Part shown: piece after piece, positions 12,914 to 26,005 of the stretch
Position numbering within the stretch: position 1 is the first letter of the stretch
Layout of the letters: each line of letters begins with the position of its first letter
From: Fistularia commersonii
Lineage: Eukaryota > Chordata > Actinopteri > Syngnathiformes > Fistulariidae
Assembly: GCA_037954325.1 (NCBI GenBank)
Contig: JBBMNZ010000028.1
Location: 8,885,001-8,949,000, forward strand
DNA: 64,000 bases
Direction: 5' to 3'
The notes under the pieces: generated by a model
Told to the model about the DNA's origin: nothing
The model's database searches: none
Seen by the model: only the letters and a program-made list of their open reading frames with translations
Program-made: the position numbers and the translations under genes

Positions 12914-13406
12914 TAGGTGAGAGTCAAACTCATTTTCCCAAAGGGCCACATCAGCATGATTGCCCTCAAAGGGCTACCTGTAACAATGACAGTATAAATG
13001 TAACTAAAAATAAGCAAATGTAAAATAAATGTAACTACTCCTTCATTTGAAATAACTCTTGAATTTATTGTTTTTTCAAATCCAAAATGTTACATCTGAA
13101 TTCCCATCTTTCTTGAAGCAGCCTTCCATCTCCATCAAGTTTTTTTTCTTGGAAATTTAGAGATCTTTTGTATTTCTCAATTCCATTGTTGAAAATGGGA
13201 TCGATGTGGATACACTGCAATCCAATGGCGGGATGCCGTCACTTTGCAGGTAACATGATCTGGATGAATTGTGGGAAATGCAGTTTATCAATGCATGTGT
13301 TGGACTTAAGACAATCAGACCTTTTAAGATGTTCCCATGGGCCACATAAAAAGACATGCCGGGCCACATTTGGCCCGTGGGCCTTGAGTTTGACAAATGT
13401 GTGACA
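12914..13406. mobile_element. Non-autonomous hAT-like DNA transposon
   Basis: The left end (about 12921, 'gtcaaactcattttcccaaa') and the right end (about 13380-13400, 'gggccttgagtttgac' when read forward) share an inverted 'gtcaaactca' terminus followed by 'gggccac'-type wording. This matches a common teleost hAT MITE. The interior encodes nothing. Exact target-site duplication not determined. Confidence 0.6.
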
Positions 13407-13409
13407 GGG

Positions 13410-14790
13410 GGTGTGTAGGTCAACTGATTGTAAGGAAGATGAAGAGGACTAAAGGCAGAGCAGAGGACAAAGTGGTGGGAGCTGAAAAAGGTAGTGTGTT
13501 GTTTTGATGCAGTGTAATGTGAAGGTAGAAGTGGCAAAGACCACACAAAGGGCGTATGATGCCATATTGGACCGATTGAGAGAGAGACGTGCAGGTTGGG
13601 TTGATTAAGGATAGAGAGGGAAATGTGTGACAGGTGCCAGAAAAGGTGATGGAAGATGGAAGGAGTATCAGAAGTAGCAGAGATTAGTAAAGGTGAAGTG
13701 AGGAGTGCATTGAAGAGGATGGAGAGTGGCAGTTGGTCCTGATGATCTTATGGCGGTATGGAAGTGTCTAGGAGAGGTGGCAGGTTTGACTAGATCACAT
13801 AACAGGATGTTTGAGAGTGTGGGGATGCCTGAAGAATGGGGGAGAAGTGTAATTGTGGCTATTTTTAAGAACAATGAAGATGTGCAGCGCTGTCAGCGTC
13901 CATCGAGGAATAAATTTACTGAGCCATACTGTCCAATTACAGGCAGAAGTCAGCATTCATGCAGTATTGATGCAGATGCAGTATTTGCTTTGAGAATGCT
14001 GGTAGAGAAGGTCAGAGGGAGCTATCTGCATTGTCTATTTGTAGACCTAGATGACAGGGAGCCAAGGGCAGAACTGTTGCGTGAGGAAGTGTGAAGTGGC
14101 AGAGTAGAATTTTAGACTGGTGCAAGACATGTATGAGAGCTGTGAGACAGTGGTGAGGTGTGTTGTAGGTGTGATGGAGGAGTTGAAGCTGGAGGTGGGA
14201 CTTCATCAGGGATCAGCTCTGGTACCCTTTTTTTTGTAGTGTTGATGGACAGTCTGGAAGATGAAGTCAGACAGGAATCTCCACGGACTATGATGGTTGC
14301 AGATGACATTGTGATCTGTAGTGAGGGCAGGGAACAGGTGAATGAAAATCTAGAGGTAGAGCTATGCTCTGGAAAGGAAAGAAATGAAGGTTGGTTGCAG
14401 CAAGACAAGATACACATGCGTCAATGGGAGGGCCCAAAGTGGAATGGTGAGGCTACAGGGAGTGGAGATAACAACAATTTTCTTCGGGATTAATAAAGAT
14501 GTTCTTATTCTTATTCTTATTCTTATTCTTATTCTTATTCTTAGAGAAGCTGGAGGATTTCTTTGTGTCAACGGTCCAGTGCAGAGGAGAAGAGGAGAAT
14601 AAATATGTGCAAGAAGACTGGAACAAGAGGAAACAAGTGTCAGGTGTAATGCATGATTGTGTGAAGCATTAGCTAAAATAAAAGGAAAGGCGCACAAGAC
14701 CAGCCATGTTGTCTAGTTTAGAGACGGTGGCACTGAGGAAAAGACAGGAGGCAGATGTTGAGGTAGGAGAGATGAAGACGTTGATGTGCA
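13410..14790 (+). mobile_element. Degraded RTE-type LINE (reverse transcriptase remnants)
   Basis: In three frames one can read remnants of a reverse transcriptase: 'GPDDLMAVWKCLGEVA' and 'MPEEWGRSVIVAIFKN' (13726-13880), 'FALRMLVEKVRGS' (13985), 'LHQGSALVP' (14200), 'VLMDSLEDEVRQESPRTMMV' then 'ADDIVICSEGREQV' (14240-14340), and 'LETVALRKRQEADVEVGEMK' (14715-14780). Order and wording fit a fish RTE element. Frameshifts and stops make it inactive. A separate short insertion with a (TTCTTA)n tail interrupts it at about 14470-14545. Confidence 0.75.
14502..14543 (+). repeat. (TTCTTA)7 tail of a nested insertion
   Basis: Seven hexamers follow 'cttcgggattaataaagatg', a LINE-like 3' terminus. The surrounding RTE reading resumes on the other side, so this is probably the 3' end of a second, later retroelement. 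Confidence 0.7.
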
Positions 14791-16599
14791 TTACGTCATC
14801 ACGTTCCTATGATGACGCAATTACGTGAAGGAGGAGCGTCGGGCGCGAGCGGCAGCAGCTACCCGCTGATGACGTCACAAACTTGTGTTTACCAATTTTT
14901 CTAGGGGGGGGGGCATCTTCAAAAACATGCAGTGATTTCACACCGACTGGGTAAGGATCTGGAACACACATAAGGGGAAGAAACCGGAAACATTTAAAGT
15001 AAACTTCTGCTTTGGGTAGTTTTTTTTGTAGCTCGTCGACTAAGACAGTCGCGAAGCGAGTCGTAAACAGCCGAAGGTCGTTTCCAACCCCCACAGCTAA
15101 CGGGCAGCTAGCAGTGCTAACGTAGCCCGCTAACAGTTCGCCGGGAGCGGCAGCGTACGTTACACCACGTCCAAGGTATCAACAAGGAAGAGTATCATGC
15201 GGAAAGACTAATTTTCGGTGTAGGTTATTTTATTTGTACCGAATGCGGTGTCGGGCGTGTTGAGGGACCGGCACTGACACGGCTCCGGAACGCTTCGGAG
15301 GGACCCCAGACAGCTGTTGACGAGCCCCGATAGCTTCTCGGTTAAATAACTTTGATCGGAAGTCGCATTTTGGCTAATGCCGTCCTTGTCTTGTCCTTGT
15401 TCAAGAAGCCACGCGTGACAGTAGTTATAACAAACTACATTATTGCAATTGTATCTATATTTCAAGGGTCCTGTGCGGGGTTGTATTTGTTTGTTTTTGT
15501 TTGTCCGGATGTCCTGCTCGGATCGGTGCGGCACATTGGCAGGCCCGGCGCTCACCCTGCCAGAATACTGATAGGATTCACGGCGACGCAGTGCTTCTTT
15601 CGCCTTTCGGCAAGAAGGTTCAAGGTTCGGAGTATTTTGAAGAAGGGTTGGTTCGGTGTGGAGTTTGTCTACACTCCCTTCCAATAAATCCCAATTCAGA
15701 CCAAAAGCTCGCGGTCTGTTCAAAAACGTGTTGATTTACTTCAATCGTAAGTTGATCGATACGGGTTGTTCTGTAAGCCAAACTGCTCCCAGTCCCCTGC
15801 TTTTCGAGCCTGGATTACATAATTTTCCTGGAGTGTTTCTTTACATATTGTTGCTCGGGAACTGTAGACGATTCACTGTGTGATACAAAACACTAATCGG
15901 GCACCTTTGCTGCAAAATAAATATCAGATAAAAATACGGGACCAGCCTTACGAATGTGACAGGCTACATGTCACGTCACTGGATGAGTTAGCTGTAACTT
16001 CAAAACAAGAGCAGATGTCGACAGAAAATGAATAAAAACAACAACAACAAATGTAACACAGGAGATCTGGTTGTTTTTGTCATGCACTGTGAAGGTCACA
16101 CATCCAGATATGACCCTAAAGTTTCCATGTTTTATTTCATTTTCCACATTGTTTACTTGTGCTCAGCCCTTTCTGACCTAGGTAAATCAGTTCTTTTGTA
16201 ACGGCTCTGACACATCTGACACACCCAGAAAATAAATGACGAGGTATTGTAGCTTAGTTTTGGGATGAATAAAGATTCCAATATTGTTGTCTGTATCGGT
16301 GACACTTTGTTTTGAATTAGGAATGAAAGGACAATTTTGAGAAGCAACATGTAAATTAACGGAATGTATATATTTTTTGAATTGTTAATTACTATTAAAT
16401 ATAATTGTTATATTGTCATTATAGTAATAAGAAAACAGATATGACAGAATCATTGTGCATGTAATTCAATGTCCAGGGATAATTGTAAAATAATTTATTT
16501 GCCATAAATTAGTAGCACTATCCTACTGTGTTGTCCGTTTTAAGGCAAATGACCATGAAATTGAACCCTTTTTGCTTCTCCAGGTGTGAAGGTCAGACA
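14791..16599 (+). promoter_or_regulatory. TMUB2 promoter and 5' non-coding region
   Basis: About 14800-15320 is CpG-richer than its surroundings and is the likely promoter and first non-coding exon of TMUB2. The coding exon begins after an acceptor at about 16583. I could not fix the donor of the first exon. The 171-residue minus-strand open frame at 15208-15723 has no recognisable homology and I do not treat it as a gene. Confidence 0.4.
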
Positions 16600-17649
16600 A
16601 TGGCAGTGTGTGCACTGACCATGTTGGATGGGATGGAGAACGAGGTGACGGCCGCAGGCGGCATGCTGCTCCTAGCCCTGGCCCTCATCCTGGCTTGGCT
16701 TTCCACACATGTGGCTGATCGGGGAGACCACATCCTGGGCACAATCCTCACCGTGGGCGCTCACGCCTCTCTGATCGGACTGGGAGGCCATGACAGCTAC
16801 GGCGGAGGGACTTCCAGCACCGACGTGCCGGAACAGCAGACCCCCTCACCTTCACAGGAGAACAAGCCGGACGATAATGAGCCAGGCAGCGAAAGAGGAG
16901 AGAGTGAAGGGACGGGCGAGGGAGCTGAGGGGCTGAGGACTGACCTGCTGCTGGACATACAGAGCAAGCAACTGCAAGCTGGGATGCTGCATGCTTCTGA
17001 TGACGAAGAGGAGGAGGAGGACTGCGAAGATGAGGAGTTAGGGGAAGAATACAAATCGGCTGTGAGGCAACTCCCAGTGTTGTCCAGCAGCATCTCTACC
17101 ACCATCTCAGTACGTCTTAAGTTTTTAAATGACACGGAGGAGGTAGCTGTGGTGAAACCTCATGACACAGTGGCAATACTGAAAAGGTGGGTAACTATTC
17201 CAACGTTAAATGTTAAACATTGAACGGCTTTTCAACTGTCCCCTCCATCTTTTTCTGATTCTAGTAAATACTTCTCGGGTCGAGAGCATCAAATTAAACT
17301 CATCTACCAAGGCCAGCTGCTGCAGGACCCCAAGAGAACTCTCTTGTCGCTTAACATTACACACAACAGTGTGATCCACTGCCACGTCTCCCAGGCTCTG
17401 CTTGAGAGTGGTCCAGAAGAAGGGGCTCAGTCCGGGGCTGGAGCCGCTGTTAACTCCGGGGGATTTCGGGCCACAAGTGTGGCCATAAGTACCGGCAGCT
17501 TGGTGGTGCCCGTGTTTGTGGTGATCCTGGCTGTGGTGTGGTACTTCCGCATCAACTACAGGCAGTTCTTCACCGCACCCGCTACCATCTCACTGGTGGG
17601 AGTCACTGTTTTTTTCAGCTTTCTGATATTTGGGATGCACAGCCGGTGA
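16600..17649 (+). CDS. tmub2: TMUB2, transmembrane and ubiquitin-like domain protein 2, 2 coding exons
   Basis: Exons 16600-17186 and 17265-17649 join in phase (AG|T gives Ser) to 323 residues. Layout: an N-terminal membrane segment at about 20-36 ('MLLLALALILAWLSTHVADR'), a long acidic, Ser/Glu-rich spacer (about 60-165) with a Glu/Asp run, a ubiquitin-like domain at about 169-240 ('VRLKFLNDTEE' to 'KLIYQGQLLQDPKRTL' and 'SLNITHNSVIHCH'), then two membrane segments at about 275-290 and 300-320, ending 'FSFLIFGMHSR'. This is the TMUB family plan; TMUB1 acts in ER-associated degradation and TMUB2 is less studied. The start at 16600 lies 17 bases into the exon; the second in-frame ATG (residue 8, near 16621) is a possible alternative start. 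Downstream AATAAA-like sites lie near 17690. Confidence 0.94.
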
Positions 17650-20600
17650 GGGGGCGAAGAGGCACACTGCTCAAACATGGAAGAAGAAAAATAAAAATAC
17701 TGCAGTGGGTTTGTAAAGAGACGGACTAATCAACCCCAGCAGTTTATTGGATTCCTGCACCATTTGTGTGTGTGTGTGTGTGTGTGTGTGGGCAGATGAT
17801 CAGTAAGTATGTAAAACAGTGAAAGGTTGCAGGGTCAGCAATAATCTGCTGTGTGGGACTGAGTGAAGGCTGGCTCAAACAAAGCTCAGTACTTAGCTTC
17901 TCTTCAAACATGACATTGTGTTTTGCACCATGTGTAACACTCTGGCTTCCTTTCTATCCTTCATCAAAAAAAAAAAAAAAACGTAGATGCAAAATGTTTT
18001 GGAACAGTTGTACCCAGTTTGCCAGTTCAACTATATACGATTTATTCTTGTCAAAATCATCTTGTCTTGGCAACTGTACTTGAGTTTCTTCACTTGAAGA
18101 CTACTTACGATTACTTAGTTTTATGAGTGATAGGAGCGGTAGTGGACCGTACACTCTGCCTCCTGCTGGGCAGTATTTTTGCTCCTCTGAAGTACTTCTT
18201 CATAGATATAGGCCATTTGAAGTAATCATTAGACATAAAATTACACACCTTTTTGGTTTGAAAGGCAAATATAATTACAGAGGGGTGATGGATGAAAGGA
18301 TTTATATCGGTTTGTGCGGAGCCAGGTCGCACTACTTGAACAGTCTCAGTGCACGCGCGCTTCGATTCCAAGCTTCTCTGAACTTGAATAATCCTCCCGT
18401 GTTTGGTGGTGGTGGTTTTGGCGGGAGGGCCTTCTAATTTGTCTGTTCTAAATCAGCCACTGCTGCTCCATTGAGTTGTGATCTGCTAAGTTCAGTGCCC
18501 CAACAGCACGATTCATGTAGCTCTTGGACCGATGTCCCCCTCCATCCAACTCCCAGTGACTCTTTTACCCATATTGAGAACTAAACTGCTGCAGGTAACA
18601 GGAACCATCAGGCTTAAATCTTCTCATCCAATAAAGGAAAAGGATCAGCAGTGACCAGGACTACAACCACCATTGCATCTCCGTCAGGGAGTCATCCAAC
18701 CAAGGCCATGACAAACTGTCAACTATTCCAACCAAGTTGTTTTTTTTTCTTCCTGTCACTATTGATTAACATGAACTTAGCCTTCCACCACCTCAGCATG
18801 TGGTACTACATCAGAAACAGGTCTGATGTTTGTACTGTCGCCTCAGTCTGAACAGTCATTTCCCATTTTGTGCTTCATCCCCCCCTACAATCAACAACCT
18901 TTCCTACAAGCCCTAAGGTGTTCGGAGCCGCCCCGGTGCTTTTGTCACCCTTTATCGATTGCGATTCTGACACTCCTTGGTAGATGGACTACCGGTTGTT
19001 AGAATTTGGGGTGAACTTGGGGGAGAGTTAAGAGCTTTGAAACCAAGGGTAAAGAGACATCTTCATGAAAGTTCACTTGCCAAGTTTGATTCTGGCATGG
19101 AGAAATTATGGGATGTGCATTCTATCTTGAGCCCCCTCCCCCCCGTCTGAAGATCACTCCACTCTTAAAATTCCTCCCTTAATTTATCACCCGACTACAC
19201 GGTTTATTTTCTGTAAATAATAGAATGAAGCCGATGAACCTGCATCTGGCACTTAAAAGATCTGCAGGGGATCTTGACCTCGCCTGGTTACGCTGGACTG
19301 CTGGCTTATAGAAAAATTAAAGCATTTAAAAGTCTGCGCTGTGTTTTGTCTAAAGAAGACTAGTTTTATTCTCCAAAGAAAATAAGCGCAATCTAGTTGG
19401 TTTTACCAATCACAGAAAAATGTAGCAACTGAATATTAAATATATTTGGGATAGTGTTTTTGTCGGTTCGTTTTGATGAACATGACAACTTACAAAATAA
19501 GCCTAGATGGTGCAGCGGTGATGTTTTTAACAATCATGGTTCAAAATGTGGTTGAAAAAAAGATGTTCAATCCTGCCTCATCAAAATACACTTATTTTGG
19601 AAGTAAACTGTTCTTGTTTTTGCAGTTCATTTCAAAATACTAAAGAGAAAGGTAGAAATATTTTTAAATGTGATGAATAAGATAATATTAAAGAAAATCT
19701 TTCATTGTCCATAACTATGTTGGAATGAAAAACTATCATGTAACACAAGTCAGCTGTGAAGCAATGAAGCAGCAGGTTACTACAAACAGCGAGGAGTCAC
19801 ACACCCATTCAGGAAGTATATTTTAAAACATTTACATGGGACACATTTGTAGAGGCTCAGTTACCAAACATGGGAATGACACTGAGGAAGGAAGGTGGGC
19901 CCATGACCCAATCCCAACCCTCACCTCAGAGAATACGTGCATGAGTCCATCAAAATCTGCGTTTACACGCAAACACTGCCTTTCATTCTGTAGGCATGTA
20001 CAGAAGAAAACTCAAATATACTGCTGATGTGCACAAAAAAAACTTAAATATTAAAAATGGCTTCTCACGTCTCATTTTCAAGATGCATAGTTTTGTGATT
20101 ACAAAAAAAAAATTAACACGCACACACAACAAAACACTGCTTATGATACTCTTTCTCTCACACAAACATATATACACCCACACACACACACACACACACA
20201 CAACTGTGCAATACGATGCTAGAATTGAGAGGAGGGGAAAAAAACAAGAAAAAGCCACGAATGAAAGCTCCGTTATATCCATGGAGTTAAAAAGTCTCCT
20301 CCCAGCAGGCAAATTGAAAACAACACAGAAGAAGGTTCTGCCTGTTTGAGCTGCCCCGCGGACCCATCACAACTTTCTCTTTCCACCCCCCCAGAGTCAC
20401 GGGGAGGGTTCTAAAAGTTTCGAGGTTGAAACACACCTCCGGCCACAGCGGTTTTCCTGGTTCGGATATTTTTCTTTTCTTTCTGATTTTTAGGGGGTTG
20501 GAGGAGTGGAGGTCTAAGGATGTAAAAGAAGAATCTGAGCCCAGCTGAGGTCTCTTGAGGGACCCTGGATACGAATCTATCAGTATCAGAGCTGCATGCT

Positions 20601-21260
20601 GAAAGGGCATCCATGATTCGACGCCCGCAGGGATGCTCTGCTGCGCTCCTTAAGTCTTTTTGTTCAGGTTGATGGAGCTGGTAGAGAATTTCTAGACACT
20701 TTGTTGGATTATTAACTAACCCAAGCACTTTCAACACCTGGATGTCCTTGATACTGAATTAGGAAGTAAATTATCCTGTAAACGGATATAAAATAGAGAT
20801 TTTGTTGATTTCCGTTCCACGGCTGGGGACTGACGTGATTCAGTTTTTCCAATTAGAATTCAACATCTTTCCGTTTGATTTCTGACATACTATGGACAGC
20901 AGCCTCAGCTGAGATTTTAAAGGAAGGAACTCTCAGTGAAATTGTATTCAAAGATTAATAAAACACCGGTGGGGCTGTTTCCATCAGCTACTTCTGATAC
21001 AGTAAACAAAAGTACCTTGTGTACTTTGGCTTCATTCTTAAGGAATACAAGCCCACACAGCAGAAACTACCATAACTACATGATATGAATTCTGGCGTCA
21101 ACTCCAGAGGACAGAATCAGCCAGACGGTAGTTGTCATGACATCAGACCTGTGAAATCTCTGCTCAGCTTGGTTCAGAGCGGTAGCCATGGCAACGAAAG
21201 AAGGGGCTGCGTCGACAGGCCGGAGGTCGGAACGACAAACGGCAAATGAGTGACTTTAAA
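17650..21260. other. Intergenic between TMUB2 and ATXN7L3 3' ends (tail-to-tail)
   Basis: It holds the TMUB2 3'UTR at the left and presumably the ATXN7L3 3'UTR at the right, with a (TG)n run at about 17767-17790 and a (CA)n run at about 20175-20202. The stretch at 18900-19330 looks like an old repeat but I cannot name it. No coding exon was found on either strand. Confidence 0.45.
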
Positions 21261-24200
21261 TTATTCGTAGATACTGGATATTGAAGGCGCAGAGAGTTTG
21301 GGCCTCTTCTTTTTGGTCGACAGGCTGATGTTCGTCTGCGAGCTGCTGCCCCCTCCGGTCAGACCTGCTCCGCTTCCTCCTCCTCCACCGACACCAGTGC
21401 CACCTCCTCCGCTGCCTCCTCCACCTCCACCTCCCCCGTTCAAACCGTGGCAAGTCCGCTTCTTTTTCTTGGGCCTCCTGGAGTCTGAATGGTTGGTGCC
21501 TGTGAGGCAGGGAGTAAAGAGCATACCATAGATTCCCCAACCTCACTTGCCTCAAAGCCATGCGGCGCTCTATGTTTCTGTTTTGGTTTTTCATCTACTT
21601 ACTGGCTTTGGACGAGGCGGAGTCGGTCGGGGAAATATCAGGAGAGTCCTCCCACTGAAGACGGCTCATCAGGGTTTGTCCATCCGGAATGTCAAAACTG
21701 TCGCTCTCCACCGCAGCGTCGGCGTCAGGCAGCGAGGGCCTGTGACGGGAAACACAGCAGCTTCTGGTTAGACAGGTGTCACTGACTGATCGACCACACT
21801 GATCCCACTCTGAATGTTTCAATCCAGGAGGTGAAAACTGCTAAGTCTGTAGAAATTCATAAAAACAAATACTTACTTGATCCTCAAATTTTGCTTTGAT
21901 ACAGTGAAATTCAGTGTATTTTTTTGTGTAAAGGCAATATTTGTTTAGTCACATTTTGACTATGCTCCTTTGTGCAGGGGCAGTGAAAGCTGCCATAATG
22001 TTGAAGGTGATTTAGTTCTGTGTTTTAAGCAAATTAATTCCTTCATTGCCAATGCCGCTTATCCTGCTCATAGGGTTGCAGCGAGGTGCTGGAGCAAGAG
22101 TCGCAGTTTGACCTTGACGGGTCACCTGTCAATCATGGGGGGAGGGGGGGCACATATACAGACATCCAACCATTCACGCCGACATTCACACCCACTGACA
22201 ATTTTAGTCATCAATGGACCCGCTGACTGCTTTGGACTGCTGGAGGAAGACGGAGAACCTGGACAGAACCCAGGCAAGAGAACATCGAGAACCCACGTAG
22301 AAATGTGGAACCGCCTCACTGTGAGGTGACAGTGGTGACCTCTGAACCAAAACTGAAGAAGGTTTTGTGTCGTTGCCATGGACAAGACCTGCTGTTTCGT
22401 TGGGATTTTCTCCTGCAGGTACAAAACAGCCTTTTCCATTCATCGGCCGAATAATTTTTGCAGTCTTTGCAGATGGTTGGCCTGCAGTGGGTATTTAGAT
22501 GAAGTGGCTTTTTTTTAGATTAAGAATATGTCCATAAACGTAAGGGTCTGCTATATCTACAATTTTTTCAGTTTCAAACCTGGCAGTTTCAGGAACAAAT
22601 CATTGCATCAACCAGTAAAGTGAAGCCTGAAGTGATCCAGAAAAAAAGGTAGTACTTTATGAATTACCCTTTGAGTAAAAACACCTCCTGACCCGCAGTG
22701 AACACTTTTTGTCAAAATTCAAAATGACAGCCCTCGAAACTCAAGTATTCACGGCACCGACACGGGCGGATGTCATCTCCGGTCTAATCGGACAGTCGGT
22801 TCAGTTTGCGGACGTGGTCACTATCAGGGTCGTGACACTCATTCATACATGGCTTTCGTTCAGTACACTTCCTGATGACAGTGTGAGCCAAGGGAGGAAG
22901 GGGGACAAGGCAAACTCACACCGACGTCCCGAGGAGGAACACCCTGACGGCCCTCCTCTGATCGTCCGTGTGCTGGGGACATCGCTGAGACCTGGTGGGA
23001 CACAAGGTGGCGTTATATATCCCCGACCAAGGGCTGCCCAGCACCACCCTGCCAGCCCACCGACAGCCTCAGGGATCAGGGAGGCAGGGCTGCATGCATG
23101 GACACCCCCAGTGACCGAACACACTGCTGAGTCATGAGGTTTTACAGTGATAGAAGTCAAGTCACTGGTGATGCCCTGCAATAAACAGCATTGTATGTTG
23201 TCACTTGGGGAAGATAAAGAGAGGTCCGTCACTGGTCCTGAAGAAAACAAATGACCATTTGACACATTTATCTGCCACCTGTGTTCCCACAATACGTTGT
23301 CATTCTCCGAGACGGATAGAATTATCGGATCGTGTTATAACAAATGACATATTTTCCAAAAGGCGTTCTTAGGCTGATTTGGGATTTTTGCGGCAAAGCT
23401 TTCCAATGGTCAACGAAATGGCAACAGAGACAGTCTTGGAAACAACAGCGACTCCAGTCCAGTTGTAAATCTAACCTGCGTCATGCATTGGCAGTAAACC
23501 GTGTTTATGCCCCCGGCGTCACTAGGTCGCCTGCGGAGTGATGTGTGAGAGGACTGAGCAGTACTTACCTGGTGCACATCTTCTTGGTGTGCTCAGAAAT
23601 CACGCCACACTGCTGCAAAGGGGAAACACCGTTTTCAAACTTCAGCACTTCTATAATTGAAAGGGGTGAGCAAACACAATCAGGAGGAACAGACTGAATC
23701 TGTTACACACTCACCGTCGTTAAAAGTGATCTGACTTCATCGGGCCCTAATGTTTCATAGCTGATGCCGGCGTTGTAGTTGTACTGAAAGGCAGATATCA
23801 GTATTTTATTGTATTTGTATAGTGAATACCATAGTGTTCTGCGACTTTGCAGATGCTTTCTTAAAAAGGAGGGCCTTGTTACCTTATAGGGCTCTGAACT
23901 CATACTGCCTCCAAGCTCACCTAAAAACACAAGAACTCAACATTATTCTTGTGAATTGAATATAGACTTGAACGTGCCCTCCCACAATCTAACATAATTA
24001 GATACGCAGGCTGAGAGCCAGATGAGCCACTGTTTGTCCACTCATCATCTACATCCTATATCCGTAGAGGAATCGTGGGGGAGGTAGATATTCAGGTCAC
24101 ATGACTCAGAGGAAGCCTGCTTGCAGGAACATGAAGGAGACTTGATGTAATATTTGCACAATATTGTTCTTTGAAGAAAACTTTATAATGTCCTTCAGTG

Positions 24201-26005
24201 ACAGGTGGATATTTGGGATTTTTGACAGGAAACCTCATCTCATTGACATGTGGGGATCCAAACTGTTGAATGGAAGGATGGCGTGACAGAAGCTTCACAT
24301 CTGTCTGAATCAGCGAGGTCATGGTGAACAAAGAAAAGGCTGCATCATTAGAGGTGTGTCTTTCTGAAAACTACAAAAAATGAGGAGATATTTTGCCTAC
24401 GACCCAACTTTTATCCCATATGTGGTGTAAATACGCTTTGTCACATGACCCCCCCCCCCCAAAAAAAACAGTTCTTAATGATACAGGCATTTGCTGCTGA
24501 TTCTGAAAACAATGCAGATCAAATGTCTATGCGACTCACCGTTTTTATGCTTCAGTGATTTGGATCTTCTTGGTGAATTCTGATTCTGCATGCAAGATTG
24601 AAAACAAACAAACAAAACAAACAAAAAAAAAAAAACACAAAATCAAAAACTGATGAAAATAAAAAACAGAGTACTGCTTGAAAGGGGAAGAAATTAAAGC
24701 GTACCTTGTCTGACTTTCTCTTCTTGGCTGTAAAAGGGAAATAAAAATAGAGAAGTAGTTCTTCAGGCATTCTTTTCCTAATTCGTTATTGCGATTTTTT
24801 TTGTTTGTAACTTACATTTCTTTTCTGCTCCATATGACCAGTCATTATCATTGAGGTCGTCGTTGTCCTCCTGATCGCTCTCTGATTTGCTCATGTTGTT
24901 ATTGCTGGCTAGCCTTAGAGAAACAAAACATAGACTATCAATTGATCTGATCAGACTTGTTTTTTCCAATCACAATAGGATACAAAACAAAAATGTAAAA
25001 ATCCAGTAATAAAGATATGTATGCAGGTTGTGTTGGTTCACATCTGACTTTGTTTAAACTTTGTTTTTGTCGTCTAGTGCCTTTTCCTTGTGTTCTCTGT
25101 TAAGACACGCTGCATGTGTGTGTGTGTGTGTATGTGTGCATAACAGCAAACACCAAGTCTTCAGAAATCTTTGAGCAGATTGCTTTACTTAAAACACAGG
25201 GTTTATTTGATTATAATCAGCTGCGCTTGTTTTTTTTTTCCCATAAACAAAAGTTTCCTCCTAGGCGTCCCAGATTGTGATCGCTAAATCCTGCCATTAC
25301 TGTCAGAATCTGGCAAAACCCCAGAGTCTTCCATATGTCTGGTACCCTGTTTATCACAGGAAAACAAGCACAAGGTGGAATTCCACCTGCCGTTGACTTG
25401 CTGGCTCCTGAATTTGGTATAACTGACTGACCAACCTGCGGTTGGCAATGCGACTGCTGTTGCGTCCCATGCCGAGACATTTCTCCAGGTGTGGGGCAAA
25501 GCGGGAGGCGGCGATCAGTCTTTTGCAGTTGGGGCACTCGCACTCTTTATTTTTCCACTGATTGTAAACTTGCCCAAATATATCCACCCCTGGCTGATCC
25601 ACGATTTCTGGGAGTAATAATAATAATAAAAGCATGTGTTGTGAACAACATAGCCAAGAAAAGTAGGGATATAATGCTGAGAAGCACAAGAAGCCCCAGC
25701 ACAAACCAAATTCCTTCATGCTTTCTTGATCCGTCTCATCTAGGAAGAAGTAGCCGTGTTTGACGGCGCGATGCACTTCGAAACACAGGCCCAAACAGGC
25801 ATCTTCCACCAGCTCAGAGTAGATGTCATGAACCAAGGCCTGCAATATGAGGGACAGGGTTTCACACTGAACACTGATTTGATCAGAGGTTGTCTGGGAA
25901 CTGTGTCTGCGCGTGCGTCTGCGCGTGCATGCGTGCGTGTGTGTGTGTCCAGACCTCCAGCCTGGTGTTGTCTGGGCCTGACAGGAGCATATCCTCCATT
26001 TTCAT
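21261..26005 (-). CDS. atxn7l3: ATXN7L3, SAGA deubiquitinase-module adaptor (Sgf11 orthologue), 12 coding exons
   Basis: Family role: the ATXN7L3-ENY2-USP22 module of SAGA, removing ubiquitin from histone H2B in the nucleus. Exons: 25955-26005, 25707-25839, 25436-25607, 24816-24913, 24705-24727, 24540-24585, 23883-23920, 23715-23783, 23569-23612, 22926-22991, 21603-21739, 21261-21499. All phases agree, giving 371 residues (human 354). An N-terminal helix ('HDIYSELVEDACLGLCFEVH', from about residue 20) binds ENY2. The Sgf11 zinc finger has C86-x2-C89 and H101-x3-C105. A Lys/Arg-rich segment follows (about 150-175). The SCA7 domain covers about 187-245 with 'YETLGPDEVRSLLTTQCGV' and 'CTRSQRCPQHTDDQRR'. 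The last exon has a large glycine-rich insertion before the conserved Lys-rich tail. The first exon is non-coding, ending at about 28550. Confidence 0.95.
21350..21440 (-). repeat. Poly-glycine coding repeat in ATXN7L3 last exon
   Basis: A run of GGN codons encodes eight glycines then 'SGGGGTGVGGGGG' and further glycines, in frame inside ATXN7L3. The opposite strand reads as poly-proline, which is only a shadow. Confidence 0.85.
22050..22330 (+). repeat. Teleost interspersed repeat in ATXN7L3 intron
   Basis: Its wording ('cttatcctgctcatagggtt', 'acatccaaccattcacgcc', 'ctttggactgctggaggaag') matches the abundant fish repeat that also appears in part at 48735-48850. Non-coding. Confidence 0.6.

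Noticed and set aside
15208..15723. 171-residue minus-strand open frame near the TMUB2 promoter
   Set aside because: No homology recognised, no matching splice sites, and it spans the CpG-rich promoter region.
21298..21531. Poly-Pro open frame on the plus strand
   Set aside because: Antisense of the ATXN7L3 glycine-rich exon, which fits a complete multi-exon gene.
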